64,000 nt of DNA from Hygrocybe punicea (Eukaryota; Basidiomycota; Agaricomycetes; Agaricales; Hygrophoraceae). Shown here one piece after another: positions 24,121 through 34,900 of the stretch. Within the stretch, counting starts at the first letter, position 1, and every line of letters begins with the position of its first letter. A program made the position numbers and the translations under genes. The notes beneath the pieces were generated by a model. It saw only the letters and a program-made list of their open reading frames with translations. It was not told the origin of the DNA and made no database searches. The DNA lies in NCBI GenBank assembly GCA_963556145.1, contig OY744467.1, forward strand, positions 1,302,001 through 1,366,000, in the 5' to 3' direction.

Positions 24121-24667
24121 AAGCCTGAGTGGTCCCGATGGTCCGGTCCGGTTTGAATATTTGAATACCTAACCCGGGCCGTTGTATGGACTGAAATAGC
24201 TAGAGGTCGCACTGTCCTTTTTTTTCATATTATTAACATGTAAACACACTACTCGACCTCCTCCATGACAGTGTCAACCTGCATTCGCCACGCCTGAACC
24301 ATTCCCGTTGGTTGTTGATGACAAAAAGGTAGAATAATAATAATAGCCTATGAATCGAATGACGTGAGAGTTGTAAACCGGGATAGCTTGAAGATCGGAG
24401 CAGTGGATATGGCGTACAAGCTGAGCGATGTAACGATGTAAAGTCCAAAGGGGGGTATGTCGTTCACGATGTGATGCAGAATCTGTGTGGCCTTCAAAAA
24501 AAATATGTTGGGTATGACACACCACTGTGCTTTGTTGTGAATACAAATCGCCGAAGGAGCGGGATTGTGACGATGGAGCCCCGCCTACCGGAGAGACTGG
24601 CTGATTTTCGGGTTACAGGCGCATCTCCTCCGTGAAATTTTGAGAAAGCAAACCGTTCTCCTCCTCT
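24121..24667. other. No gene seen between HNH remnant and kinase
   Basis: A minus-strand frame (24274-24546) overlaps this spacer but shows no domain. GTCCGGTCCGG near 24140-24150 resembles hAT subterminal motifs, but no element could be delimited. Confidence 0.35.
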
Positions 24668-25792
24668 TCACCCTTGACGCTTCACCTCGATCATGTCCGC
24701 TCTCAACAACCTCCTCCTCTCATTCCATCTTTTCAAATACACCCTTGCCCTACCCCCAAACACCTCACACCCGTCTAACAGGTCTTTCGGCAATAGATCC
24801 TTCATCTGCTCCCATGGCTTGCAATCGACCGACTCTCCCCTGTCCAGACACACCAAGATCATCCCAAAGCTATAAGCATCCGCTAATCGCGCGTCCTCGC
24901 ACTCGCCTCTCAAGACCTCTGGAGCTGAAAACGGCCGTGTTCCAGGATGGATCTGCTCGGTCCTGCGATGGGAGGACTTGAATGAAGTCGGGGGCGACCG
25001 ATAGTCAGGTTCGAGTGGCTCGTCTTCGGGCGACGTGTAAATAGAGTCAGCTGCAACCGACCGACCAAAGTCGAGTAGCTTGACAGTATTCGAGGGGCTC
25101 GTCACCTGAACGTTAAGCAAGGACAAGTCCCCGTGACTGAGGCCGTATGAATGGAGATGCGTCAGGCCGTCCAGAAGCTGATTATGATAATCGATTTTCT
25201 CCTCTGTGGTGAGGATTGGCCTTGCCCTGACAACGTCAAACAGTGTTCGGCCTTCCACGAACTCGAGGACCATCCCCACGTTCTCCAGACATCCAAGGAA
25301 AGCAGCAATGTTGCGATGCCGAGGGAGGGTGGTGTAGACGCGGAGTTCGGCCAGGAATTGGACTGTGACGTCGGATGCGTTCGATTGCATCTCGCCGTTG
25401 ATTTCGAGCTGGATTACGTCCGGTTTCTTCACAACGCACTTGAAGAGCTCGGATGCGGAGCCTTGAGCAAATGGGGAGAGGCTTGCTGTGGGGTTTGGGG
25501 GTGCGCAGTAGGCGGTTGGGGTGGGAAATGAGAAGATGGATGTTGGTTGGCGGGGAGGTCGGTAAATAGGTGGCGAGGGTGGCGGGGAAGGTACCTCTGC
25601 AGCCGGAGGATGTTCGATCTGGTATTCCTTGTGGTGGTAATGGTGTAGTTGTGACACAGCTGTCTCATCAGATGGTGAGAAAGAGTTTACAGAATTATTC
25701 AGATCCTGCTCCTCTTGATCCATTTCCACTGAGGGTAAAACAACATGAACAATGCTCGCTGCAGAAGAATGATAGTGCACGCACCCATCCAC
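24668..25792 (-). CDS. Protein kinase-like protein
   Basis: 374 residues from the ATG at 25792 (a second ATG about 23 codons in may be the true start). A Pro/Ser-rich N-terminus (to about 110) precedes a kinase fold. The hinge-like stretch VLEFVEGRTLFDVV lies near 170-185, the catalytic loop HGDLSLLNV near 220 (HGD in place of HRD), the metal-binding DFG near 240, and an APE motif (FSAPEVL) near 290. The C-lobe continues through DAYSFGMILVCL. A clear glycine loop and VAIK lysine are not visible, so the N-lobe is unusual and activity is uncertain. No intron is needed. It lies about 570 bp from the left end of the Tc1-type transposon. Confidence 0.7.
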   Translation of the reverse strand: MDGCVHYHSSAASIVHVVLPSVEMDQEEQDLNNSVNSFSPSDETAVSQLHHYHHKEYQIEHPPAAEVPSPPPSPPIYRPPRQPTSIFSFPTPTAYCAPPNPTASLSPFAQGSASELFKCVVKKPDVIQLEINGEMQSNASDVTVQFLAELRVYTTLPRHRNIAAFLGCLENVGMVLEFVEGRTLFDVVRARPILTTEEKIDYHNQLLDGLTHLHSYGLSHGDLSLLNVQVTSPSNTVKLLDFGRSVAADSIYTSPEDEPLEPDYRSPPTSFKSSHRRTEQIHPGTRPFSAPEVLRGECEDARLADAYSFGMILVCLDRGESVDCKPWEQMKDLLPKDLLDGCEVFGGRARVYLKRWNERRRLLRADMIEVKRQG

Positions 25793-26362
25793 CAGTTCTT
25801 TTTGGAGGTCAAAGTCACCCTTTTGACGTGCATGGTACCCTTTGCAGGTGGGCGAGGCGTGACCCCTGGCGAACGAGGCCCATCTTGGTTACTTGAGAAT
25901 GTCCTGTTGAAAGTCGGACGGAGATGCGGCATGTTGTCCACGGAATCCTGCTGTGGATGGTGGGACTGCGGTGGAGGAGCCAGCGCACGTTGGTGTTCAT
26001 GATGAGTGCAGACTCCGCTATATATAGGCATCATGATAAGAATAAGAAAGTGCTTGGACCCTATGGCTGATTGCGCATCTTATCTCAACTTGGACAGTGG
26101 TCATAATCTCGACGACTGCACTGTCTTGGGCCTGAGCTCAATCAGCGGATGACAAAAGTTTACGGCAATTCTGTTCCTTCTCCTGTCCGTGCCACGGTCT
26201 CGTGCGATGCGGAAACGATCAGAAACCCGAGCCGTGGAGACGGGTATATTTCACGTTCCCGTGCGACCCTTTGCGCCAGTACCGTCACTGAACCGACTTC
26301 AGCATGGGGGATTTATTTATTTATTTACGTAACTTTTACCTCACCAAAAATATTAAATATTA
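25793..26362. other. Kinase upstream region, no separate gene
   Basis: Frames overlapping the kinase 5' end (to 26034) are probably its 5' leader in other frames. 26149-26362 is AT-rich with TTTATTTATTTA near 26310. The last two bases, TA at 26361-26362, are the target site of the transposon to the right. Confidence 0.35.
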
Positions 26363-26565
26363 CTGTCTTTTTCAGGCAAGTTGGCGGAGCCCGAAAATAA
26401 AACTATAAAAGGCAATGTTAACAAAAAGATTCCATAACTCCCCGAGAACTCAACGGATTGTCTTCGGTAGTAGCGCATTTTGACACCATGAATTAGTAGC
26501 ATTAGTTTGTCATAGGCCGAGCAATAGATTTGAAGTTTTGAGATTTTCGGCATCGGAAGGTTGGC
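26363..26565 (+). repeat. Left terminal inverted repeat of the Tc1-type transposon
   Basis: Reads inward from CTGTCTTTTTCAGG and ends near CATCGGAAGGTTGGC. It is flanked on the outside by TA (26361-26362). It differs from the right copy at about three positions, for example TTGTCTTCGG here versus TTGCCTTCGG there. Confidence 0.85.
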
Positions 26566-26720
26566 TTCTGAACCATTTATTTCAAACTTAAACACATATT
26601 GACACACCGTCATCAAAGCTTCATCCTGTGTGATAGCTGGGAGAATGCGAAAGCGAAAATGGGAGTTTGTAGATACGGAGGAAGGTGAGTGCTTGTACAC
26701 TTTGATTTCTTAGTCTACTT

Positions 26721-28626
26721 ATGCTACCAGTTCTTGATGCACCACCTTCATCCACTGGCACAAGCCAGCAAATCAATCACGGCACTTGTACCCGCTGCAA
26801 GAGCCGAAAAGTCAAATGCGAATATCCAAATGGCTATGAAACATGTCGCAGATGCCTCAATGCCAACGCCCAGTGCATACCTGCAGTGCGAAGTGCCAGA
26901 GGGAGGAGTCTCAGCTGAGAACCAAACCTTACGTCCACGGCACCACCACAGCCAGGCCCGTCCCAGCATACTCACCAACAGGATATCCTGGAAACTGCTG
27001 GGAAACATCGTCGGTCTGAATCGCGTGCTGTGAGTGAAGATGCAGCAATTCCATCCTCCCATTCAACCATGCAGTATCTGGCTGCTATCACAGAGGACGA
27101 TCGAGAAGCTGAAGTCAATAACATGGCTGAGCAGACGATCAATACCTTGACCAATTTTATGTCTGCTGCGGTTGAGTTTGACCCTGTATTTGATGAGCTT
27201 TCAGGGTCGGATGCTGAGGAAGTAGAAAGTGATACAGAGTCGGACGATTTCAGTGAACATTACGTTGGAAAGGGTAAGCAGCGTGCAGTTCAGCCGGCCA
27301 GGAAGAAACCTGGGCCCAAGCCCAAGCCCAAGGCAGTTCCAGTAGAGGTGCCAGCAGACGCATCAGATGATGACGATTATGACCCCACCACCTGCTGTAT
27401 GTGTTTCTCTTTTGTCTGATGCACACTGATACGATCTTTTTTCAGCGTTTACGATTTCTTCAGCTGTGAAAGGGCAAGACGGAAGTTATATTCCATTCGA
27501 TCTCAAGTCTTCCACCACATTAAATGATCTGCGAATTGCAATTGGGAAGCGGCTCAACTGCTTTCCTGGCATGGTCCAACCAGTGTATCGCCTTGATAGC
27601 GACAAACAGAAGATGCTGTTGACATCAATTCGGACACCAGATGAACTCAAAATATTCATCAGCCGAATGCGAGCCTTGCTTGTACCACAAAGGCTTGCAA
27701 ATGGCAAAAAATCCAACCGCGCAATCAAAGCAGTCACTGTCTATTTCGAGAATGCCGCCGGTGAACATGCTCCTGGTCCAGTGGCTGGCTCGAGCAAGAA
27801 TTCTACGAAGCCAGTGAGTTTCATTCTAGAGGCCGAATCAACGATGTACTCACCAACCCACAGAGTAAATCATCAGGTGCTCGCTCCACAACTGAAAGCC
27901 ATGATCTAGTCAATGACCCAGGTCGGGAGGGTCGACTCAAAGTGCTGAACGAGCTACAAGTCCGCTGGAAGTGTTCTATACATGGCCTATTCTGTTGGCA
28001 ATCACCCGAGGGTATGTGCTATGAGCTCAGTCATCAGGACATGGGGTATTGGTCTGTTGAGATAGTAAGTGACGCAAATCAATTGCATCCACACAATACC
28101 TAACAATTAGTAGTGTGAAGGTCGCTCGACTGTTGAAGAGAAACCAGCAAAATTGTCACTTCACAAGGCCCGACCACGTCACCGTATTTCTGGTCCTTCA
28201 AAAGAGCCCGAAGCTGGCACTGCCCAACATGGGTGCCAAGGAAACCACCATTGTCAGGCGACGCCCGTGATCATTCCATATTTCCAAGGTCAACAACCCC
28301 AACAACCCCAACCCGCACCTGGGGTTGACGTGGCACACGATTTCCAATTCCCAGACATTGTAACTTGGTGCCGTTACCTTGACGCACATGCAAACCGCAA
28401 TCAGGATGGGATAAAGTTTGTACCCTACGGTCAGATACTCAAGAATCAAGGCTTTACTCGCCTCTCAGTGCTTGACAAGGACTATTTCTCTGTGCGGGAT
28501 CTTGCAGAATGGCTTGGAGTTGGAAACAAAATTGGCATCGCTTTGCAGATTATGCAGTATGCGAAGGCTGATATTGATGCGATCAAAGCACGTAAACTTT
28601 TTATACCAAGTATCCCAGATCCATAG
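26721..28626 (+). CDS. Zn-cluster, mushroom-specific cargo protein carried by the transposon
   Basis: Four exons fit together: 26721-27396, 27446-27813, 27864-28064, 28114-28626, all with GT-AG introns of about 50 nt and matching phases (about 585 codons). The N-terminus has a Cys cluster, CTRCKSRKVKC then CRRCLNANAQC (residues about 23-50), like half of a Zn2Cys6 finger. An acidic linker ends in a Lys/Pro-rich stretch (KKPGPKPKPK). The centre contains IGKRLNCFPGMVQPVYRLDS and WKCSIHGLFCW. The C-terminal ~90 residues (LDKDYFSVRDLAEWLGV, IGIALQIMQYA) look like a SAM-type helical domain. An in-frame TGA at 26916, explained by CGA to TGA, interrupts exon 1. It belongs to a family I recall from mushrooms without known function. 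Inside the transposon it may bind DNA or assist mobility; that is inference. Confidence 0.6.
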
Positions 28627-28975
28627 TCATGTAGCCGTCATTGCTGGCCAATAACAATTCATGTGTTTTCCTCGTATTATACAAGAACATTGTCTCATCG
28701 GGAACTTTGAAACTCAACTTGGGCCAGCTAGCCAGCTATGAACAATACATAAGTAAGCTACGGGTACGGGGGATGTCTTTCATCTCCGCAGATTGATCAT
28801 ACCCAAGTATTCCGTAAAACACCACAGAAAAATATGCACCATCATGCAAACACAATCAGTGTCGTATACAGTACACAAAAAAGGCTGATACATTGGAATA
28901 CGTACTACAAAGGCAGACTGCAAGGGTACCAAAAGAATAGAAAAAAGGAGGGAGAATGGGACTTTGAAAACGTAG
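28627..28975. other. Convergent spacer between cargo gene and transposase
   Basis: No frame of note. It presumably holds the 3' ends of both transcripts. Confidence 0.45.
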
Positions 28976-30092
28976 CTAGATGTAACCACAGTGGTGATAC
29001 CAGCCGTGTATGTCCTCGAGAGTTATCAGATAAAGTGCACGAAGGAGACAATGTTGGATGTTGACATTTTCCATTTCAGTCATAGCCATACGAACGTAAT
29101 CACCATCACGCCGCAGGTTATACTTCATGGCCGAGAATGCCAGCTCGATGGGGTTAAAATCGGGGGAGTATGGTGGAAGAAATTCACACCGTATCCCCCT
29201 GGTAGCTCAGTCAGTGTTACGTCGATAATATATAATACATGGTTTCATACCTGCTCTTGATCAACTCCAGGATGTCAGGGTGCTTGTGTATACGGCAATT
29301 GTCCATGATGATCACGGAATTTGGGCCAGGGTAAGGCTGCATGTTTTCGGTGAGAACTCGGATAAACTCAGTAAATGTTGCCGTGCTGAAAGATCCCTCG
29401 ATAATGTCGCAATGTAGAATGCCATGATCCATGGATATTGCCGGGAGGACAGAGAATCTGGAGGATGTGAGAATGTTCTAGGAGATGTAATAAAAGTCTT
29501 ACGTACCGTTTTCCATGCACAAAAAATGCCTTGCGTTGCGCCTTACTCCCACGAATGGACCAGGCACGTCCTCGGTATGTTGTCCTACGGTCGACAGAGC
29601 TTTCATCGACAAAAACAAGTTGACTTGCGTGGTATCGACTAATTCTATCCAGATAATCAAGTCGTTTCTCTGCTGAACGTTCAGCGGCTTGCTTGGTGAC
29701 CTAGAACATGATTTTAGATCAATATGTAACAGTAGAATAACATGCCCACCTTCTTGAGGGTAAATCCAGCCCTTCGAAGGACCCTCCACACTGTTGAGAG
29801 CGAGACATTCTGACCGCACACAGATGCAAGCATCTCTTTAAGTTCGTCAAGGTATAGGTCTGGGGTGTCCCTAATAGCCCCCAGAAGGAACTAGATAGAT
29901 TATTAGCCTCGAAAAATGGAAAAAACCACAATAAATACCTCAACATCCATATTCCGCAGGTACTGACGCCTTCTCTTGCGTTCCTCTTTCTTGTGGTTGA
30001 TTGTGCCGTGCAGCTTGAAGAAATGGAGGATGCGTTCAACAGAACGTGGAGAAATTCCTGTGTATATGGCGATGTCTTCCGGTTTAAGTAGC
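28976..30092 (-). CDS. Tc1-type DD34E transposase, main part
   Basis: Exons separated by introns of about 50 nt, all with canonical splice sites, cover a helix-turn-helix (GISPRSVERILHFFKLHG, about 30050), a second DNA-binding part, then the catalytic core. First Asp is in LVFVDESS (about 29620), second in VIIMDNCRIH (about 29300), and the Glu in FNPIELAF (about 29140). Thirty-four residues lie between the second Asp and the Glu. It excises and inserts DNA at TA sites. The 5' end (37223-37281) is separated by the nested LTR element, which entered between SSLL and KPED codons. No other disruption was seen, so the protein was intact until that insertion. Confidence 0.8.
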
Positions 30093-30654
30093 TGTTACCT
30101 TTTACCCCGATCTAACCCCCGTTTCTGACCCCGACTCTGACACCACGTCACAAAACAACGTCATAGCTTGGGTCCAAAACATCATCGACGACAATCAACG
30201 ACGATATCCAAATCCACATGACTATCCTCATCATCCGATTGCCGCCGATACATCATACACGTTGGTACAAGCCCTTAATAATACCGCGCAGCACAATCAC
30301 CGAATCAGCTGTCTGCTGACACCGGACATGCAACGTAGCCGATGGCCACCACGTTGGCACCCTAAAACGCACAGACCACGAAGCACACGAAGACGCCGTT
30401 CATCTCGGAGCTTATCCTCGACGCAACCACGCATGACGAAGAAGCCAGCCCTGAAGTCGTTCGATAGTATTTAGTCACAGACAATTGTAGTCAGTAACCT
30501 TAAGTTTAGTCTAGCTACTCTTCCCCCGATTGCTACCAGACACCTAGACTCCTCCCTCTTCGTACATTTGTTTATATCCACTTCTCCCTTTATCAATCAT
30601 CCTCGTTTGGTTCTTTGTTGCCGGAGTCCGCTATAAGAACAGCGATCCGTAACA
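30093..30654 (+). repeat. 5' LTR of chromovirus
   Basis: 562 bp, TGTTAC...GTAACA. The predicted transcript start is at about 30502, because the first 11 nt from there are complementary to the site just after the LTR. A weak TATA-like AGTATTTAG lies about 27-33 nt upstream of it. Confidence 0.9.
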
Positions 30655-30656
30655 CA

Positions 30657-30667
30657 AGACTAAACTT
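30657..30667 (+). promoter_or_regulatory. Predicted self-primer binding site
   Basis: AGACTAAACTT, two bases after the 5' LTR, is the exact reverse complement of AAGTTTAGTCT at 30502-30512 inside the LTR. No TGG-type tRNA primer site follows the LTR. This is the arrangement known from Tf1/sushi elements, in which the 5' end of the RNA primes reverse transcription. Confidence 0.65.
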
Positions 30668-30901
30668 TCTTTACTCCCTCGACAAACGAACCAAAAGAAC
30701 CTGGAACCTCGACGATATCGAACCCCAAATTGGGAACGCGACGACGAATACCATCTTGCAACCGAGACGTCAGATTCCTCTGACGACGACTTCGACCATT
30801 ACGTCGCAGAACAGATCACCTTCCGACCCCCGTCTTTCCCCCCGCCATCATTTTCTGCTTCAACACTTACTCTTCACCATCAAACACACACACACAACAG
30901 A

Positions 30902-31915
30902 ATGTCAGACACCGAAGAAAACCGCGAAACCCAAGATACCACCACTGTTGCACCCGCAGCCCCGTCATCTCCCAAATCTCATATCGCTCCGCCGGCTAAA
31001 TACGATGGGAACAAAGCGGGATTCAAAACGTTCCTCCGAAGTGCCCATATCTACATCCGGGCAAACATCACCGCCTTCGATTCAGAGGAAAAGCAAATCC
31101 TTTTTATCCTCTCGTACTTACAAGGAGGACTCGCCGGACGGTGGGCGGACGAGTACGTCGACATTGCCTTGCAGCACGACCCCGTCAACTTCGGAAGTCT
31201 GGACGACTTCACGAAGGAATTTAGACGACACTTTGAAAAACCGGATCAGAAGAAGGACGCATTGACCAAGTTAAACGACTTGCGTCAAGGGAAAATGACA
31301 GCAGACGAATTCTGGATCGAGTTTGATACTCTCCGACGTCTTGCTGGACTGAGCGAAATGTTCAACGAGAGTTATCTCATTCAGCTCGTTGAACTCCACA
31401 TGAACAAACCATTGATCGATCAAATCTATACTGGGATGATGATCCCAACTACTATCGAGGAATGGCGCGAACAAACGGTCAGACTTGATCAACAATGGCG
31501 TCGTCGTCAGGAACAAGTACGATCGATGAATCTACCGACAAAAACACGATATAATCCAAACGCAACAACCACATCGACTACTCCTCGAACACAACAGACA
31601 ACAGTACCTCGCCCACAGTCGGAATCTGTCCCGATGGACATCGATAAACAGCAAACATCACCTCAACGACAAACGTTTACCCGTTTGACGGACGAACAAC
31701 GGTTGGAGTTCATGAAGAAAGGAATTTGTTTTAAATGTCGACAACCCGGACATATCTCACGTAACTGTCCGGAACAACAAGGACGGCAACAAATTCGTTC
31801 TATGGAAACCATTCAACAAACACCGAGACAACAGCAAGACGATGGCAAAGACGCCCGGATTGCCGCATTGATGGATGAGTTGACGGCGTTGAAATTGAAG
31901 CAAGAGGGTTTTTGA
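30902..31915 (+). CDS. Chromovirus Gag
   Basis: 337 residues. The capsid-like region (about 35-190) contains a retrotransposon-gag pattern (KTFLRSAHIYIRANI, LAGRWADEYVD). A basic Arg/Gln/Thr-rich linker and one CCHC knuckle (CFKCRQPGHISRNC, near 280) follow. It would form the particle and bind RNA. The stop codon overlaps the pol start in TGATG. Confidence 0.9.
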   Translation: MSDTEENRETQDTTTVAPAAPSSPKSHIAPPAKYDGNKAGFKTFLRSAHIYIRANITAFDSEEKQILFILSYLQGGLAGRWADEYVDIALQHDPVNFGSLDDFTKEFRRHFEKPDQKKDALTKLNDLRQGKMTADEFWIEFDTLRRLAGLSEMFNESYLIQLVELHMNKPLIDQIYTGMMIPTTIEEWREQTVRLDQQWRRRQEQVRSMNLPTKTRYNPNATTTSTTPRTQQTTVPRPQSESVPMDIDKQQTSPQRQTFTRLTDEQRLEFMKKGICFKCRQPGHISRNCPEQQGRQQIRSMETIQQTPRQQQDDGKDARIAALMDELTALKLKQEGF

Positions 31916-34900
31916 TGAAGCGACGTGAAGCGCAGGAGGCCACGATCGCACGACTTGAGAAAGATGTATACGTATGTAAACAATTTGACAACGTTTTCAC
32001 CAAACTCAAAGTCCTCCGCAACGAATTGAAACAAACACCAACATCAGAACTGGAAGAGGAAAGCAACACGTGGCGAGATACCCATGTTGCAGACGAAGAA
32101 AAGAAAATCGAATCCCAGAAAAGAAAAACGACAATCGAATCCGAATTCAATGCGATGGAAACGATCGTTGCTATTCGCTCGACTACGATGGGTTATGCCC
32201 TTGACATCTTGAATGATTGGGACATCCATGGTCAATGGACGGACAAGATTTCACCAGGACTCGTCTTAACGCTTAACCGACGACCTATTGCAGAAGCAGT
32301 ACAATGGTTGGTACAAAACATGCCACAGGATTCACCGCAAGAATCACGGACATTGGAACCGATACGAGCTATAACACAAAAAGATTCCGAACTCCGTATG
32401 GCCTTATTGGTTCATGGTTTTGTCTCCGTTCCACAGGATGGACGACAATATCCCATGACAAGTTTGATTGACTGCGGATGTACTATTTGCGCTATTGACG
32501 TCGGCTACGTTAAAGCACATAACATTCCGACAAAACCATACCTGAATCCGTTTAACTCCTACATGAGTGATGGAACACAACCAAAAACAGGACAGATCAC
32601 GGAATATTGTGAGTTACAAATGCGTGTTGGCGATCATCAAGAATTACTCCGTTTTGCGGTAACAACATTGGCCAAGATGGATATTTTCCTCGGATACGAT
32701 TGGTTGAAGAAGCACAACCCAGAAATTGATTGGCGAGAAAACGAGATCAAGTTTTCTCGATGTCTTTCTGGTTGCGGAACGTCATCAATAATACGATCAA
32801 CTGAATTTGACACGGTAGTTTGGGAACGACCCCTTTGGTTCGATCAAGTTATGGAGGAAACAATGGATCCCATACACTTTCGCTCCTTTATGACGAAGTC
32901 AACAGAACTTGCCATCAAGGCACAAGAACAACAAAAAGAAAAGACCTTCGAGGAATTGGTACCCGAAACATATCATGAATATCGAGATGTTTTCGAACCG
33001 TCCGGCTTCAATGAATTACCTGCACGAAAACCATGGGATCACGCTATAACGTTGAAACCAGATGCACCAGATCATCATGATTGTAAATTATATCCATTAT
33101 CACCGATCGAAAAACAAGACCTCGATAAATTCTTAGACGAAAACCTGAAAACAGGACGAATTCGTCCTTCCAAATCGCCTTACGCATCTCCTTTCTTCTT
33201 CGTATCGAAGAAAGATGCCGCCAAACGACGACCAATTCAGGATTATCGATGGTTAAATTCGTGGACAGTCGATGACAAATACCCATTGCCACTGATCAAT
33301 GATATAATCAACCAATTAGCCGAAGCCAAATATTTCACAAAATTGGATGTACAATGGGGATTCAACAACGTCCGCATCAAAGAAGGCGATGAACACAAAG
33401 CCGCTTTTCTGACACCAAAAGGTTTATTCGAACCGACGGTCATGTTCTTTGGCCTGAAGAATTCACCACCGACATTTCAACGATTGATGAATCACGTTTT
33501 CCGATACGAAATACGTGAAGGATGGCTATTGGTATACATGGACGACATCTTGATTTTCTCGAAATCCCTCGAAGAAAACCAGAAACGAACGAAACAAGTT
33601 TTGAAGATCTTCCGCGAGAACAATCTTTTCTTGAAACCAAAGAAATGTACATTCGACAAGGAAAAAGTCGATTATCTTGGACTTATCGTCGGAGATGGCC
33701 AAGTTCAGATGGATCCCATCAAAACCAATGCCATTACTGATTGGCCCGTTCCAACAAACCAAACCGAATTACAACGATTCATTGGTTTCCTGAATTTCTA
33801 TCGTCGTTTCGTTGAAAACTTCTCACAGATCGCAAGTCCATTACACAAATTGACGGGAAAAGCAAAATGGGATTGGACAGAAGAACAACAAAAGGCATTC
33901 GATCAATTAAAAGCCATCATTACCACCGATCCAATCCTCGTATTACCTGTCCCCGATAAAAAATTCACCATCGAATGTGACGCATCAGATTATGCGATTG
34001 GTGCTATCCTTTCGCAAGAACAACCTGACGGTCTTTTCCGCCCTGTCGCATACATGTCAACAACGATGACACCAGCAGAACGCAATTACCAAATCTTCGA
34101 TAAAGAATTACTTGCAATCATACGAAGTTTCGAAGAATGGCGACATTTTCTTCTTGGTGCGAAAGAACAAATTGATGTCTTCACCGATCATCGTAACCTC
34201 GAATATTATCGCAAACCGCAAGATCTCACCCGACGACAGGCTCGTTGGATCGCATTCCTACAGGACTATAGTTTCCGTTTGTTATACCGTAAGGGATCGC
34301 AGAACAAAAAAGCCGATCTCCTTTCACGACGCGTCGATCATAAACCCAAAGAAAAAGACAACGAAGGTATGATTGGTCTTCCTGACTCACTCTTTGTATT
34401 ACCAGAACAAACGATCCGACAAATACTCCATGCAACCCCTACATACGACAACATCATTTCCCTACATCACGATATTCCCACCGCAGGCCATCCTGGACGT
34501 GATAAAACGATTGAATTGATCTCACGAACAACAACATGGCCAACCATCCGAGAAGACGTCGAACGGTATATTAAAGGTTGTGCCGAATGCCAACAAAACA
34601 AGCCACGGCGAGGAAAACAATTCGGACAACTTTTCCCTCACGATGTACCACCGTATAATTGGCATACGATTTCTGTCGATATAATTGGCCCTTTACCTGA
34701 ATCACATGGCTTTGACGCCATCTTGGTTATCGTCGACAAACGATCAAAACATCCGATCTTCATCGCAACGAATACAACATTGACATCAGAAGGATGGGCA
34801 CGCCTATTTCGGGATTACGTCTTCAAACGCTTCAGCATGCCCCGCTTCATCATCTCTGATCGTGGCTCGGTCTTCGTTTCACGTTTTATCACTGAATTAT

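Noticed and set aside
29190..29230. tRNA-like D-arm (GGTAGCTCAGTCAGTG)
   Set aside because: No acceptor, anticodon or T arm can be completed, and the sequence is part of the transposase exon/intron region.
30615..31265. Long frame overlapping gag
   Set aside because: Lies out of frame over gag, lacks an ATG at its start and shows no domain.
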